38,782 nucleotides of DNA from Nocardia alba NBRC 108234 (GCF_001612665.1 NZ_BDAX01000048.1:1-38782); one strand, 5' to 3'; shown: positions 14,494 to 24,030, counted from the stretch's first letter. Numbers and translations: made by a program. Notes: a model not told the origin generated them from the letters alone.

Positions 14494-16712
14494 CGCTCGA
14501 TCCCTTCACGGAAGTTGCGGCGCCCGCCCACTCGCGCGGGGTCAGCGGCCGCGCGAGCAGCAGCGGATCGTTCGGGGCGGGTTATGCACGACCGGTCGCG
14601 GGCCGACGGTGCGTGGCTGGCGGTCGCGTCTATTGCGGCCTGGCGGGCCAGCTTGTTGTCGCGGGTGGTCAGGACCCCGCCCATCTTCGTTTTCCATCCC
14701 GCCTCACGCTTGGCGGCAGACTGGCCCATCTGCCATGCGGACTGGATGCCGGAGTCCACCACCTGCTGCACTCCGGTTCGGACGTCGGCGCCCGCCCGCG
14801 CGGAGCGCAGTTCGTTGCCGAGCTGCCCGGTTTGGGATTTGAATCGTTTGACCTGCTCGTCGACGCCGTTCGGTGCGCCCACGGCGACGGTGTAGAACGT
14901 CTCGGCCAAGGCATTGGTGGTGTGGGGCAGGTGGTTGTCCTTGCCTCCGGTCAGGTCCGCGCCCGCCAGCAGCGCGGTGATCATCTCCTTCTTCCCGTCG
15001 GCGAGCTCACGGGCGGTGGTGGTTGTGCGCTGCTGATCGACCTGAGCCTTGGACCGCTCGTCGACCCACAGCAGTTCGGGCAGGTCCTGGGTGCGGGTGA
15101 TCCGCCCGGACTCGATGTCGTCGACAGTGAGCCGGATCTGCGCGCGCTCCAGTGGTGCGAGACCTTCGCTGTTGACCGCGCTGTCGAGGTAGTCGCGCCG
15201 AGATGCGGCGTAGGACACCGCCATCGCCATGTCCGCGCCGACGTTGCGTGACGTGACAGCATCGACGGCAGCCTCACGGAAGGCTGCGTGGTCTTCGACG
15301 TAGGCGGCGAGCTGGGCGGAGAGAACCTCGCGATCGGCGTACTCCGACCACACCCGCAACGATTCCTCGGTGGCGGTGCCCGCGTGCAACGCACGACCGA
15401 GACCACGCATTGTCTCCTGGTCGGCCTGGACCATCACCGCGATCTGCTCGGCGACGTCGGTGCCCTCGACCTTGCCAGTCGCGAACCCTTCCAGCAGCTT
15501 CGCGGCGCGGCCGCGCATCTCCTCACCGGGATCGACATAGACCGGGGTCGCCAGCAGGTCGACTCCAGCCACATCGCCGCGCAGGTAGTCGACGGTGAAC
15601 TCCACCTGCTCGCGCTGGGTGGGGGTCAGTCTCACCGCGGCGAGGTCGGCGGCGAGCTGGGCTCGACGGGTACCGGCGTCGGTCAGGTGCTCACCGGGAT
15701 CTTCACCCGGCAGGGTCTCGCCCCGCCACGTCGAGACCGCAGCCACAACAGCAGCTTTCGCGGTCGCGTCGAGCGGGAGCGTGGCGACGAAGTCCATCGT
15801 GGCAGACTCCCGTGCCCACAAACTCGCGGCCTCGGCGAGTGCTTGGTTGGCGGCCGGGTCGAAACCGGGGTCGATACTGACGGTCCGGTCCTGCATGTCG
15901 ATGACCACACCCCACGAGGACTCGAACGAGTCCAGGATCTTGGTGAGCGTCGCGGCCGCAACATCGGATTCTTCGTGCCAGGTCAACGCGGTGGTGAGGG
16001 CCTCGACCGTGGCGAACTGGTTGCGCCACCACTGGGAGTCACCGCCCAGCTCCTGCTCGGCGGCGGCGAGCTCGGCGGCCCGCTCCGCATCGAGGCCGGC
16101 CGCCTGCTCGCCGTCGGCGGTGCCGAGCAGCTCATCGCGTTCGGCGATCACTGCCTGTCGATGATCGGCCGCGGCGAGGGCCTGCGCCGCGAACAGGTAC
16201 GCCAGCTGCTGGCCCGGCCCGGTCGGGACACCCAGTTGCTCCGGCACCGATAGCAAGTCGCCGTTGACGGTGGCGTGCACCGTCTGCGCCAGATGGGCAG
16301 GGATGACGCCACCGGCGGCGAGCTGGTCGACCTCGGCGAGGATCGTGGAGATTTCTGCGGCGGCTTCGGTGTTATCGGACATGGTGTTTCCCTTCTCAGT
16401 GGTCCACGCCGAGCCGGGATCTCCGGTGGCGTCGAGGTCGGTGACAGAGAGCCCGCGCCGTTCGGCAGCGCGGATCTGGTGTGCCCGCACGGCTTTCGCG
16501 ACGGCGAGCAGTTGGGCAGGTGAGGCGGTACGCTTCGGCGCCGCTTTCGTGACGTCGTAGAGGTAGGCAGTCACCTCGCGGCCGCGCCGCATCCGCCGCA
16601 TCACGGCGACGGGCTCCTGGCCGTTGGGGCGAAGACCCGCCGCACGAAGCTGGCGGCGGGTCTTGAAGTGCGAGGGAGCAGCCATCCACGGATAGACGTC
16701 GAGCTCGGTCAT
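14490..16712 (-). CDS. Large helical protein with RRQRL-like N-terminus
   Basis: A 740-aa protein. The N-terminus (residues 15-55, RRQLRAAGLRPNGQEPVAVM then RRMRRGREVTAYLYD) resembles the RRQRL-type start seen in actinobacterial plasmid proteins. The rest is long helices and probable coiled coil, ending in a basic Arg-rich tail. Residues about 420-560 share a module with the Toprim protein upstream: LERAQIRLTVDDIESG and LPELLWVDERSKAQVDQQR here, against LERDQLRLMLADIEAGK and TPELMWLDERTAASVDRER there. The ATG at 16712 follows GGGGGGAT, and the gap to the previous stop is 20 nt. It probably works with the primase-like and coupling proteins during DNA transfer or replication. Confidence 0.7.
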   Translation of the reverse strand: MTELDVYPWMAAPSHFKTRRQLRAAGLRPNGQEPVAVMRRMRRGREVTAYLYDVTKAAPKRTASPAQLLAVAKAVRAHQIRAAERRGLSVTDLDATGDPGSAWTTEKGNTMSDNTEAAAEISTILAEVDQLAAGGVIPAHLAQTVHATVNGDLLSVPEQLGVPTGPGQQLAYLFAAQALAAADHRQAVIAERDELLGTADGEQAAGLDAERAAELAAAEQELGGDSQWWRNQFATVEALTTALTWHEESDVAAATLTKILDSFESSWGVVIDMQDRTVSIDPGFDPAANQALAEAASLWARESATMDFVATLPLDATAKAAVVAAVSTWRGETLPGEDPGEHLTDAGTRRAQLAADLAAVRLTPTQREQVEFTVDYLRGDVAGVDLLATPVYVDPGEEMRGRAAKLLEGFATGKVEGTDVAEQIAVMVQADQETMRGLGRALHAGTATEESLRVWSEYADREVLSAQLAAYVEDHAAFREAAVDAVTSRNVGADMAMAVSYAASRRDYLDSAVNSEGLAPLERAQIRLTVDDIESGRITRTQDLPELLWVDERSKAQVDQQRTTTTARELADGKKEMITALLAGADLTGGKDNHLPHTTNALAETFYTVAVGAPNGVDEQVKRFKSQTGQLGNELRSARAGADVRTGVQQVVDSGIQSAWQMGQSAAKREAGWKTKMGGVLTTRDNKLARQAAIDATASHAPSARDRSCITRPERSAAARAAADPARVGGRRNFREGIER

Positions 16713-16732
16713 TGCAGATCCCCCCGAGGTCT

Positions 16733-19669
16733 TCAGCGGCCCATCGACGGGCCTTGGCCCTTACCCCGGTGATGAGTGCGCTGCACACCCGCACCACGAC
16801 GGGTGGTGCGCTTCTTGCCCCCCGCGCTGGTCTGGGTCGCCGCGGCCGCCGGGTGGGCGGCACCCGCGTCGGCGGCCATCCGCTGCGCGACCTTGGCCGG
16901 ACTCAGGCCCGCCGATTTCAGGTCGCGCGCCATCTGGGCACGTCGATCCTCGGAGTCGTAGCCAGCAGCGGCCTGCGGCTGGGGCGAGTTCGCCTCGACG
17001 ACCGCATCGCGGCGCTCGGCCCAGACCTCAGCGATCCGTCGGGCCTGCTTGCCGACGACAGAAGCGTCTCCGGCGCTCTGGTCGAGGTGATGGTGCAGCC
17101 GGTTGCGCACTCCCTCGGGCACGCGCAGGGTCTGCAGCTTGGCGTCGAGCTGCTCGAGGCGGCCGGACTGCTCGACGTCGGGCAGGTTGGCCCGCCCTGT
17201 CGCGAGCTGGGTGTGGGCGTCGATCACCCGCTTCAGTTCCACCCCGGACCTGCGGGTGGCGCCGATCGGCGTCGTTCCCGATTCGAGGATCTGCTCGGCC
17301 TGGCGCTCGGTGGTGCGCGCGGTCTGCTGCGCGATCCGCTCGGCCCGTTCCCGGTCGACCGAGGCGGCGGTGCGCTCGTCGAGCCACATCAGTTCCGGCG
17401 TCACCGACTTGCCCGCCTCGATGTCGGCGAGCATCAGCCGCAACTGATCACGCTCCAGCTCGTGCAGGCCCTTGCCTTTGTCGATCGCCTTCTCGATCGT
17501 CTTGCGGTGCACCGCAGCACGTTTGGCCAGCGCGACCGCGTCCGGATCGGCCGGGTTGCCCTCGGCGGCGGCTTTGCCCGCAGCCAGATCGGCTTTGGGC
17601 GCCACGGTGGCGTAGACCCGGACCGCGCTGGTCAGTTCGTCACGGTCGACATGCTCAGGCCACAGCTTCGCGAACTTCCCGGTCGGGTCCGACCGGATCG
17701 CGGTGCCACGCTCGCGGGCGAGCTGCTGATCTTCGGGGTCCATCACCGCGACGGTCTCGGCGAGACGTTCGCGCAGCGAGGCGGTCGGCCCACCGACCCG
17801 CTGCGCATCCTGGTAGCGCACCAGCAGCTCGTCGACCCGCGCCTTGGCCTCTTCACCGTGGGAGACCAGCGCCTCGGGCAGTCGACGCAGCTCACGGGTG
17901 GCCACCGCGGACTCGTATTCACCCAGCTGCCCGAGCGGGACCACCTGACCGGGCTGGCCGAGATACACCGCCACCAGGCGCATCTTGGTGGTGGTCTCCT
18001 CGCCGACGCCGGTGGCCTTGAGCTTCTTGCTGAGCAGGTCGAGCTGCTTGGGGGTGGGATTGTCGACCCACTTGGCGATCTCGCCGTAGAGCTCGTCTCT
18101 CACCTCATCGGTGAGATCGGCCTGGGCGGCGATCATCTGCACCATCCGGTTCTGCGCGATACGCAGCCGGGCCTGATCGGCGCGCTCCATCTCGGCCTGG
18201 CGCAACGCCACCAGCAGTTCCGGCGCCTGCTCGGTCTGTGCCGACGGGGTGACCGTTCCCGTGCTGGCATCGATGTGGAGCCCGTAACGCTTCTCGACGT
18301 GGACGGCGAGCTCGTCGAGCGACTGCTTGGCCAAAGCCGAGTCACCCGCCCAGATCGCGGCATCGCGTACCGCCTCGGCGATCTCGGTCCGCGAGGCGTT
18401 GGTCAGGCCCTTCTCACGCAGCTTGCGCAGCCGGGCCTCGGCCGCCGCCCGCGCCGCGGCCTGCTCGGCATCGGCTTTGCGCCGGTCTTCCTCGGCGAGC
18501 TGGGCTTTCCACTCGTCGTAGCGGATCTTCTGTTCGATCGCTTCGCTGACCGCCTCGAACAGCTTCTGCATCATCGCCTGCATGAACATCCGCCACTGCA
18601 TGCTCATGCTGTCGAGGTCGTCGGACTGCTGCGCCGGGGCATCGCCAGAGGGCATGAGCAGGTATTCAGACATAGGGGTTCCTCCCGGAATGACGTTGTC
18701 GCCCGCCGCCGGCGGCGTGGGCTCGGAGATAGGGGTGAAGGGGTCCAGGCCCGCAACGGGCACCAGATCGGCGATTTCGTGACCGCACTGCAAGTGGTCG
18801 TGCAGGTCTTTGCCGGTGGCCGCACCGACGACCCGCACACGCGGGACCAACCCGACCAGCGAGGACATGACTTTCTCGGCCCGGCGATAGCCCGCGGCGT
18901 CCTGGTCGACGACGACGATCACCGTCGGCGCACCTTCGAGCCACTGGGCGTGCTCGGCGGTCCAGTTCAAGGCGCCGCCCGCATTCGTCGTCGCGACCAG
19001 GCCAGCGGATTCGGCTGCGTGGACGTCTTTTTCGCCCTCGCACACATAGAGCACCCGGTCGCCGTCGGCGATGGCGTCGAGGACCTGCGGCAGCCGGTAG
19101 GGGATCTTCTCGAAGCCGGTCGGATCCCAAGCACCGGTGCCCGGGTTCCAGGAGTGCTGCACGAACTGCTTGCCGGTGCCGTGCTCGAACCGGGCTTCGC
19201 GCCGCCGAACAGCACCCGCGACGCTGCCGTCGGCGCGCACGTACTCATAGCCAGCGGTCGAACGCCACCCCGACCGCTGTACGCCCAGGTCGGGCTTGTG
19301 GGACTGGAGCGGCAGCCCGGCCGCCTCGATCGCCCGCTCGGCCCGCGACGGTGCTCGGGTGGGCTGCGGTGCCCGCGAGCCATGACCCCGACCCGGGCCC
19401 CGGGGAGTGTCGTAGAGGTCGCGGACCTGCAGCCCGAGGACGTCGAGGATCTGCTCGTCGGGGCAACCGGCGTAGCACTCGATCTTCGTGCGCCCGGCAT
19501 CGGCGAGGTACTTCGCGCCCAAGCTCGGCCGGTGACGGCGCCCGTCGGCCTCGTGCACCGGGCAGCAGTACTGGGTCCACGACCCAGCCGTGCGGCCCGG
19601 ACCCATCACCGACTCCAGCTTGGTGGTGACGGTGACCCAGCTGCGCGGTCCCGTGGTCTGCTCGGTCAC
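16733..19669 (-). CDS. Primase-like protein: zinc finger, Toprim, coiled-coil tail
   Basis: A 978-aa protein. Residues about 35-70 carry a CHC2-like zinc site (CCPVHEADGRRHRPSLG…CYAGC). Residues about 205-300 form a Toprim domain: the acidic motif VLYVCEGEKDVHAAESAG and the DxD motif VIVVVDQDAAGYRRAEKV. This combination is typical of plasmid and phage primases, which make primers for replication or for the transferred strand. No separate RNA-polymerase catalytic core is evident. The remaining ~650 residues are charged helices with a module shared with the 740-aa neighbour. The GTG at 19669 overlaps the previous stop (GTGA); a start at 19681 is possible. Confidence 0.78.
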   Translation of the reverse strand: MTEQTTGPRSWVTVTTKLESVMGPGRTAGSWTQYCCPVHEADGRRHRPSLGAKYLADAGRTKIECYAGCPDEQILDVLGLQVRDLYDTPRGPGRGHGSRAPQPTRAPSRAERAIEAAGLPLQSHKPDLGVQRSGWRSTAGYEYVRADGSVAGAVRRREARFEHGTGKQFVQHSWNPGTGAWDPTGFEKIPYRLPQVLDAIADGDRVLYVCEGEKDVHAAESAGLVATTNAGGALNWTAEHAQWLEGAPTVIVVVDQDAAGYRRAEKVMSSLVGLVPRVRVVGAATGKDLHDHLQCGHEIADLVPVAGLDPFTPISEPTPPAAGDNVIPGGTPMSEYLLMPSGDAPAQQSDDLDSMSMQWRMFMQAMMQKLFEAVSEAIEQKIRYDEWKAQLAEEDRRKADAEQAAARAAAEARLRKLREKGLTNASRTEIAEAVRDAAIWAGDSALAKQSLDELAVHVEKRYGLHIDASTGTVTPSAQTEQAPELLVALRQAEMERADQARLRIAQNRMVQMIAAQADLTDEVRDELYGEIAKWVDNPTPKQLDLLSKKLKATGVGEETTTKMRLVAVYLGQPGQVVPLGQLGEYESAVATRELRRLPEALVSHGEEAKARVDELLVRYQDAQRVGGPTASLRERLAETVAVMDPEDQQLARERGTAIRSDPTGKFAKLWPEHVDRDELTSAVRVYATVAPKADLAAGKAAAEGNPADPDAVALAKRAAVHRKTIEKAIDKGKGLHELERDQLRLMLADIEAGKSVTPELMWLDERTAASVDRERAERIAQQTARTTERQAEQILESGTTPIGATRRSGVELKRVIDAHTQLATGRANLPDVEQSGRLEQLDAKLQTLRVPEGVRNRLHHHLDQSAGDASVVGKQARRIAEVWAERRDAVVEANSPQPQAAAGYDSEDRRAQMARDLKSAGLSPAKVAQRMAADAGAAHPAAAATQTSAGGKKRTTRRGAGVQRTHHRGKGQGPSMGR

Positions 19670-20469
19670 GGGAACTCCCACGACGTAGGCACTTTCGCGG
19701 CCTTGCTGGGTGTCGCCTCACGCACGAACAGGCCCGAGGGGCGCTCGTAGTAGCCCGACGGGAAGGTCGCCGCGGGCGCGTCGTCGCCGGTGGGCAGCGG
19801 CTGGAGCTTCTCGACATGCCCACCGGCGACCGTGCAGTACTTGAACGGGCCCTCCGGATCGAGGATGCGCGACATGTGCGGGTCCAGGTGCAACAGCCAG
19901 AACTCCGACGGCTCGGCGCCCTTGCCCTGACGCAGGTGCTCGAACGCCCGCCACAGCACCTCCATGCGCGCCATGACCTCGGCGTGCTCCCACCACTGCG
20001 GGCACCAGCGCAGACGCTGCTCGCTACCCCGCACGATGACCTCACGGGCATAGACCTCCACGACATAGCCCTCGACGAACTTGCGCGCGTTCTCGAACCG
20101 CAGCTGCGGAGCGGGCTCCTCCTCCGCCTCTTCGTCGGCGGGTGCCTGTTCAGCGGCCGGTTCCGGCTCCGGTTCGGGCTCCGGCGCCGGGATCGGGTCG
20201 ATCGCGGCAGTGGCCTCGAGGATCGCGGTCTCCCGCATCCCCGCGAGGACCTCATCGGTGAGCAGCTCGCCCAGCACACCCTCGGCGACGGTCTTGGCCG
20301 TTGCCGAGAGCTGGTTGCTCACCGCCTTGCGGATCGCGGCCTCGATGGCCTCGGACAGGTCCATCTGCGGGACGATCTTGGCGGCGGCCGCCGCGGCTTC
20401 GGTGCCGAGCAGCTCGCCATCGGCGGGGTGGTCGGCGGGGATCTCGGTGATGTTCTCGGTCGTGGTCAT
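19666..20469 (-). CDS. DUF4913 family protein
   Basis: A 267-aa protein. The C-terminal half has the DUF4913 signature (RWCPQWWEHAEVMARMEVLW, then WLLHLDPHMSRILDPEGPFK), a domain common on actinobacterial conjugative plasmids and integrative elements with no defined biochemical role. The N-terminal half is Ala-rich helix and an acidic Pro-Glu repeat (APEPEPEPEPAAE), a probable flexible linker. The ATG at 20469 overlaps the stop of the coupling-protein gene (ATGA). Confidence 0.82.
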   Translation of the reverse strand: MTTTENITEIPADHPADGELLGTEAAAAAAKIVPQMDLSEAIEAAIRKAVSNQLSATAKTVAEGVLGELLTDEVLAGMRETAILEATAAIDPIPAPEPEPEPEPAAEQAPADEEAEEEPAPQLRFENARKFVEGYVVEVYAREVIVRGSEQRLRWCPQWWEHAEVMARMEVLWRAFEHLRQGKGAEPSEFWLLHLDPHMSRILDPEGPFKYCTVAGGHVEKLQPLPTGDDAPAATFPSGYYERPSGLFVREATPSKAAKVPTSWEFP

Positions 20470-22382
20470 GCGGTTTTGCCTTCCTCGGTGGTGGGCACGA
20501 TGCGCAGACGCGCCCGTGCGGACTTGGGATCGGAAACCTGTGCGGCGGTGGCGCTTTCGGCGGCCTTGATCGCCTTGGAGACCTGGGCGGCGTAGGGGCG
20601 GGCCATCCACGGCACCGTTTCGATCAGCACGGCGCGGCGACCAGCGCTGAACACGACCGCACGCCCGCGCGGGATCGCGGCCAGGTCGGACTCGGTGAGG
20701 GTGCGCTCGGTGATCCGCGAGGTCGAGGTCGACTGGTCACCCTGCGGGCTGCGCGAGACAGCGTTGACCAGCTCGTAGTGGTCACCGACCAGCGACGAGC
20801 GGTCGCGCAGGAAGTTCGCGTCGTCCAGGCCGGACCCGAGAACCTTCACGTTCGCGGCCGACCACAGCGCCTTCATGCCGTCCTCGCCCCAGCAGCGCAC
20901 GCCCTGGGCCCACGACTGCAAGACCGTCATCACGACCATCCCGCGCGAGCCGAAGTGGCTGTACTGCTTGGGAAGATCGCGCCAGCGAACAATGTTCGCG
21001 GCCTCGTCGAGCACCATCAGCAGCGGAACCGGCAGCCGCCCGCCCGGGTTGCGGGTGCCCTCACGCTCACCAGCGCCCGCGATCGCCGCGCACAGCGCGG
21101 TCACCAGCGGGCCCGCCGAGCCTTTGACCTCACGCGAGAGCGGGAACAAGGTGTCGCGGGAGGTGACGAACGCATCGACGTCGAAGGCCTCGCGCGGTGC
21201 CTCGTCCTGCTCGGGCGGGGTCACCCACGGCCGGACCCGGCTGTACTTGAGGCAGCTGGCCATCTTCTTCGCGGTCGAGAACACCCCGGAGCGCTGCTTT
21301 TCCGGGGCCTGGTACTGATCCGACAGCGCACCGGCGAGCAGCTCGTAACCGGCGGCATCGAGGATCTCGACCGGCTCGGTGTTGTCGAACTTGGTCACCC
21401 ACGCGAACGCCTGGGTGATCGGGCGCTTCGCGATCGCGCACGCCAGGAACAGCCCGGCGAGCAGGTCCTCCCCTTCGGGCTCGAAAAACGAGTCCTTGGA
21501 GGTGCTTTCACCGCCGTCGGCGAAGTGCCCGGCGAGTTCGGCGGCGCGTTCCTGGGCGCCGATACCGTCGTCGGTTCCCCGCACCCACTCGATGGGGTCC
21601 CAGTACCAGCTCACCGGCTCGGCCGCGACGCCCTGGGGGTCGAACACCCACGACCGGCCACCGCGCTGCTTGCGCAGTTCCCGGGTCGCGTCGACGACAT
21701 CGCGCTTGTTCGACGTCGCGACCACCGGGCCGATCGCGTCGAGCACGGCCGGGATCACGCGGGAAGTCGATTTGCCTTGACGCGGGCCCCAGATATCGAC
21801 GTGGAGGTCTTCGTAGGAGGCATACAGCTCGGTGCCGTTGACGACCGCACGCCCGATCAGCACGCCGGGCTCGTCGCCCTCGGCGAGCGCGACCTGCAAG
21901 CTGGCGGCCTTGGCCGTCATCGCCTGTCGGCTCATGTCGGTCAGCTCGCCGTCGCGGGCCATGAACTTCGCGCGCTCGTCGATCGACTCCTTCTTCCGAC
22001 GAGCCCGACGCGGGGTCTTACCGCGGGCAGCTTTGCCCTGCACCTTGCGGTTGCGGCGCTCGTCGAGCAGCTCGCGGCACTTCTCGCACGCCGCGTCCCA
22101 CGCCCACACGCTGCCCGCGACGGTCGCGGCGGTGCCCGCGAGCAGAGTCGCTGCGCCGCCGGTCGCCGCCCAGGTCCAGTGCAGCTGCTGGGTGGCCAGT
22201 CCGACCAGGATGTTGACGGGATTGACCGGGACGTCCTGGATCGGGCCGCCGTAGAGGGCGGTGCCGATCCGCATCGACATCGCACCGGACTCGATCAGTC
22301 CGAAGCCGGTACCGACCGCGATGACCGGCTTCCAGTCCTCGAAATTGCCTTGGCTTCCAGGGGCTTTCACACTGCGGTCCAT
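20466..22382 (-). CDS. VirD4/TraG-type conjugative coupling ATPase
   Basis: A 638-aa type IV coupling protein homologue, which would link the relaxase-DNA complex to a secretion channel and drive DNA transfer with ATP. The N-terminus (about 53-96) is hydrophobic and probably spans the membrane twice (VNPVNILVGLATQQL; AATGGAATLLAGTAATVAGS). Walker A is IWGPRQGKST (198-207), one residue shorter than the usual GxxxxGK loop. Walker B is LLMVLDEAANI (454-464), followed by SRGMVVMTVLQSWAQG. The ATG at 22382 overlaps the previous stop (TGATG); the GTG at 22385 is an alternative. No VirB4 partner is visible anywhere in the window. Confidence 0.85.
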   Translation of the reverse strand: MDRSVKAPGSQGNFEDWKPVIAVGTGFGLIESGAMSMRIGTALYGGPIQDVPVNPVNILVGLATQQLHWTWAATGGAATLLAGTAATVAGSVWAWDAACEKCRELLDERRNRKVQGKAARGKTPRRARRKKESIDERAKFMARDGELTDMSRQAMTAKAASLQVALAEGDEPGVLIGRAVVNGTELYASYEDLHVDIWGPRQGKSTSRVIPAVLDAIGPVVATSNKRDVVDATRELRKQRGGRSWVFDPQGVAAEPVSWYWDPIEWVRGTDDGIGAQERAAELAGHFADGGESTSKDSFFEPEGEDLLAGLFLACAIAKRPITQAFAWVTKFDNTEPVEILDAAGYELLAGALSDQYQAPEKQRSGVFSTAKKMASCLKYSRVRPWVTPPEQDEAPREAFDVDAFVTSRDTLFPLSREVKGSAGPLVTALCAAIAGAGEREGTRNPGGRLPVPLLMVLDEAANIVRWRDLPKQYSHFGSRGMVVMTVLQSWAQGVRCWGEDGMKALWSAANVKVLGSGLDDANFLRDRSSLVGDHYELVNAVSRSPQGDQSTSTSRITERTLTESDLAAIPRGRAVVFSAGRRAVLIETVPWMARPYAAQVSKAIKAAESATAAQVSDPKSARARLRIVPTTEEGKTA

Positions 22383-22630
22383 CACAGGACGCCTTCCATG
22401 AGATCGGCCGACAGCACGACGCGAGTCGCGCCGTCGTGGCCATGAATGAGTTCGATGTCGGCCAGGCGCTGGGCCTCGACCGTTGTGCGGACCGCGCCGC
22501 GCCAGCGCATCGAGACCGCACCGTCGGGCCAGATCACGCCGTCCGCGACCACGCCGATCCCGGAGAACCCGGTGACATCGACGTCGCGGACCAGCTGGAA
22601 CACCCGCACTCGGGCGGTCTCGGTCGCCAT
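22382..22630 (-). CDS. Small conserved protein of actinobacterial mobile elements
   Basis: An 82-aa protein with VRDVDVTGFSGIGVVADGVI, then DGAVSMRWRG, and a DIELIHGHDGATRVV end. I recall this pattern as a recurring small protein in actinobacterial phages and integrative elements, function unknown. The ATG overlaps the previous stop by one base (TAATG). Confidence 0.7.
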   Translation of the reverse strand: MATETARVRVFQLVRDVDVTGFSGIGVVADGVIWPDGAVSMRWRGAVRTTVEAQRLADIELIHGHDGATRVVLSADLMEGVL

Positions 22631-22959
22631 TACGCAGCCACCTCGCCCGTGGCCGGCGCGTCAGCGGCGATGGCCTTCAGCTGCGCGACCGCGACCGCGC
22701 GCTCCTTCGCACCGCGGGCGAGGTCGGCGACGTTCGGCACGTACACCGAGGCGATCACGCACCCGGAGATGGCCCTGCTCTCCACCAACTGCGCCGCGTA
22801 GGCCGCGCACTGACCCAGCACCGGGCAGGCCTGGCACAACCGGATCGCCGGGCGACGCTCGGAGAACTTGCGCGTCTCCGGGAAGAACGCCTCCTCATAG
22901 ACGCCGCTGCACGCCTGGCCGACAAGAAAGATCGGCTCGATAGAGATTCGGGCGCTCAC
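22630..22959 (-). CDS. WhiB-like iron-sulfur protein (divergent)
   Basis: A 109-aa protein with the four-Cys WhiB arrangement: C17, then CQACPVLGQC giving C42-x2-C45-x5-C51, which in WhiB proteins bind a [4Fe-4S] cluster. A fifth Cys (C67) lies where WhiB proteins usually have the GVWGG turn; here the segment is SGCVIASVY. WhiB proteins normally act with the principal sigma factor, and the missing GVWGG may mean altered partner binding. The GTG at 22959 overlaps the previous stop (GTGA). A role in controlling the transfer operon is inferred from position. Confidence 0.75.
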   Translation of the reverse strand: MSARISIEPIFLVGQACSGVYEEAFFPETRKFSERRPAIRLCQACPVLGQCAAYAAQLVESRAISGCVIASVYVPNVADLARGAKERAVAVAQLKAIAADAPATGEVAA

Positions 22960-23177
22960 CGGTGCTCACCCCCGACCGGGGCCGAGGTCACCGGAACCGG
23001 CGTGTACTCCACCGAGGTGTAGTCCGAGCCCGGGAACGCGATCACCACGGCGACCAGCACCAGCAGCGCGAACGCGATCATCAGGCCGAACGCGGCGAAG
23101 ATCGTGGCCACGGTGTTGCCGCCCGCGCCGGGCCCGACAGGGAGGTAGTAGTCGACGTAGCGGGTCCGGGGGCTCAT
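22956..23177 (-). CDS. Small single-helix membrane protein, 73 aa
   Basis: One strong transmembrane helix (TVATIFAAFGLMIAFALLVL, continuing VAVVIAF) lies between a short polar N-terminus and a Thr/Pro-rich tail. No family recognised. The ATG overlaps the previous stop (ATGA). Its place two genes before the coupling protein suggests a membrane role in transfer. Confidence 0.65.
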   Translation of the reverse strand: MSPRTRYVDYYLPVGPGAGGNTVATIFAAFGLMIAFALLVLVAVVIAFPGSDYTSVEYTPVPVTSAPVGGEHR

Positions 23178-23719
23178 GACCGCGCCTCCTGCTCGGCGGT
23201 GCGGATGTCGCTGGCGAAGTACTCGCAGAAGTGGGCCCAGTCGCCATCGGGCCACATCCGCAGCGCCTTGCGGACCACGGCATCGGCGGACGTGGCCTCG
23301 ACCGCTGCGTGATGCTCGGGCTCGGCGGTGACGTACTCGACGCAGGCGCGCACGTAGCCGCGGGCAACCGTGACCTGTGCTCCGGTCACGTCAGCGGGCA
23401 TGTCAACGGCCGCAGGCGATTCCGCGACGCTGGTCCCCCGCACCCAGGCGACCAGCTTGCGGTCGGTCACCTGGGCGTAGAGCTTGGGATCGGCCAGACG
23501 GTCGGCATCGATGCGCTGCACCCGCGCCGAGGTGATCCGCGCACCCTCACGCACGACCACCCGGTAGGAGACCTGCGCGTGCTGGCGGCCCTTCAAATCC
23601 GTTGTCGGATCGGCGATATCGGTGACCAGCAGCACGCGGGCACCGTCGCGGTAGATGTCGGTCCACAGCTGCCCGACGGCGAACTGCACGCCCTTGCTGG
23701 TGGTGTAGGTGTCACTCAT
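23174..23719 (-). CDS. Hypothetical protein, 181 aa
   Basis: A soluble protein with GVQFAVGQLWTDIYRDGARV and ARVQRIDADRLADPKLYAQV; no family recognised. The ATG at 23719 has a G-rich ribosome site 8-11 nt upstream. A GTG at 23728 would overlap the previous stop (GTGA) and add three residues. Upstream extension of the frame looks like shadow sequence. Confidence 0.65.
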   Translation of the reverse strand: MSDTYTTSKGVQFAVGQLWTDIYRDGARVLLVTDIADPTTDLKGRQHAQVSYRVVVREGARITSARVQRIDADRLADPKLYAQVTDRKLVAWVRGTSVAESPAAVDMPADVTGAQVTVARGYVRACVEYVTAEPEHHAAVEATSADAVVRKALRMWPDGDWAHFCEYFASDIRTAEQEARS

Positions 23720-23724
23720 CGCGG

Positions 23725-24030
23725 TCACACCCCCACCGACATGGCGAGGTAGCCGAGAGCCTCGGCGCTGGTCAATCCCAACGTGGCAGACCAGCGCTCG
23801 ACCTCCGGCTTGTCCGGAGCGATCGCGATCTGCAGGGCGGCCATGGCCTGCTCGCGGGTGAGGTGGCGGCCCGGCAGGTAGTCGACGACCCAGCGGCCGG
23901 TGACCGTCACGTCGGCGTGGTGCGCGGTGACCTCGCTGACCATGTGCCCGTCGGCGACGTACACGACGGGGATGGTGGGAGCTGCTGCGCGACGCCAAAT
24001 ATCGCGGCGCCGAGTGGTCGGGATGTTCAT
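23725..24030 (-). CDS. Hypothetical protein, 101 aa
   Basis: A soluble mixed protein (PVVYVADGHMVSEVTAHHAD; LTREQAMAALQIAIAPDKPE), family not recognised. The ATG overlaps the previous stop by one base (TGATG). Confidence 0.6.
   Translation of the reverse strand: MNIPTTRRRDIWRRAAAPTIPVVYVADGHMVSEVTAHHADVTVTGRWVVDYLPGRHLTREQAMAALQIAIAPDKPEVERWSATLGLTSAEALGYLAMSVGV

Noticed and set aside
16712..19750. A 1012-codon open frame on the plus strand opposite the primase-like gene
   Set aside because: It mirrors the high-GC third-position bias of the minus-strand gene, which has zinc and Toprim motifs and overlapping operon starts.
20778..22445. Plus-strand 555-codon open frame opposite the coupling ATPase
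   Set aside because: Shadow frame; the Walker motifs are on the minus strand.
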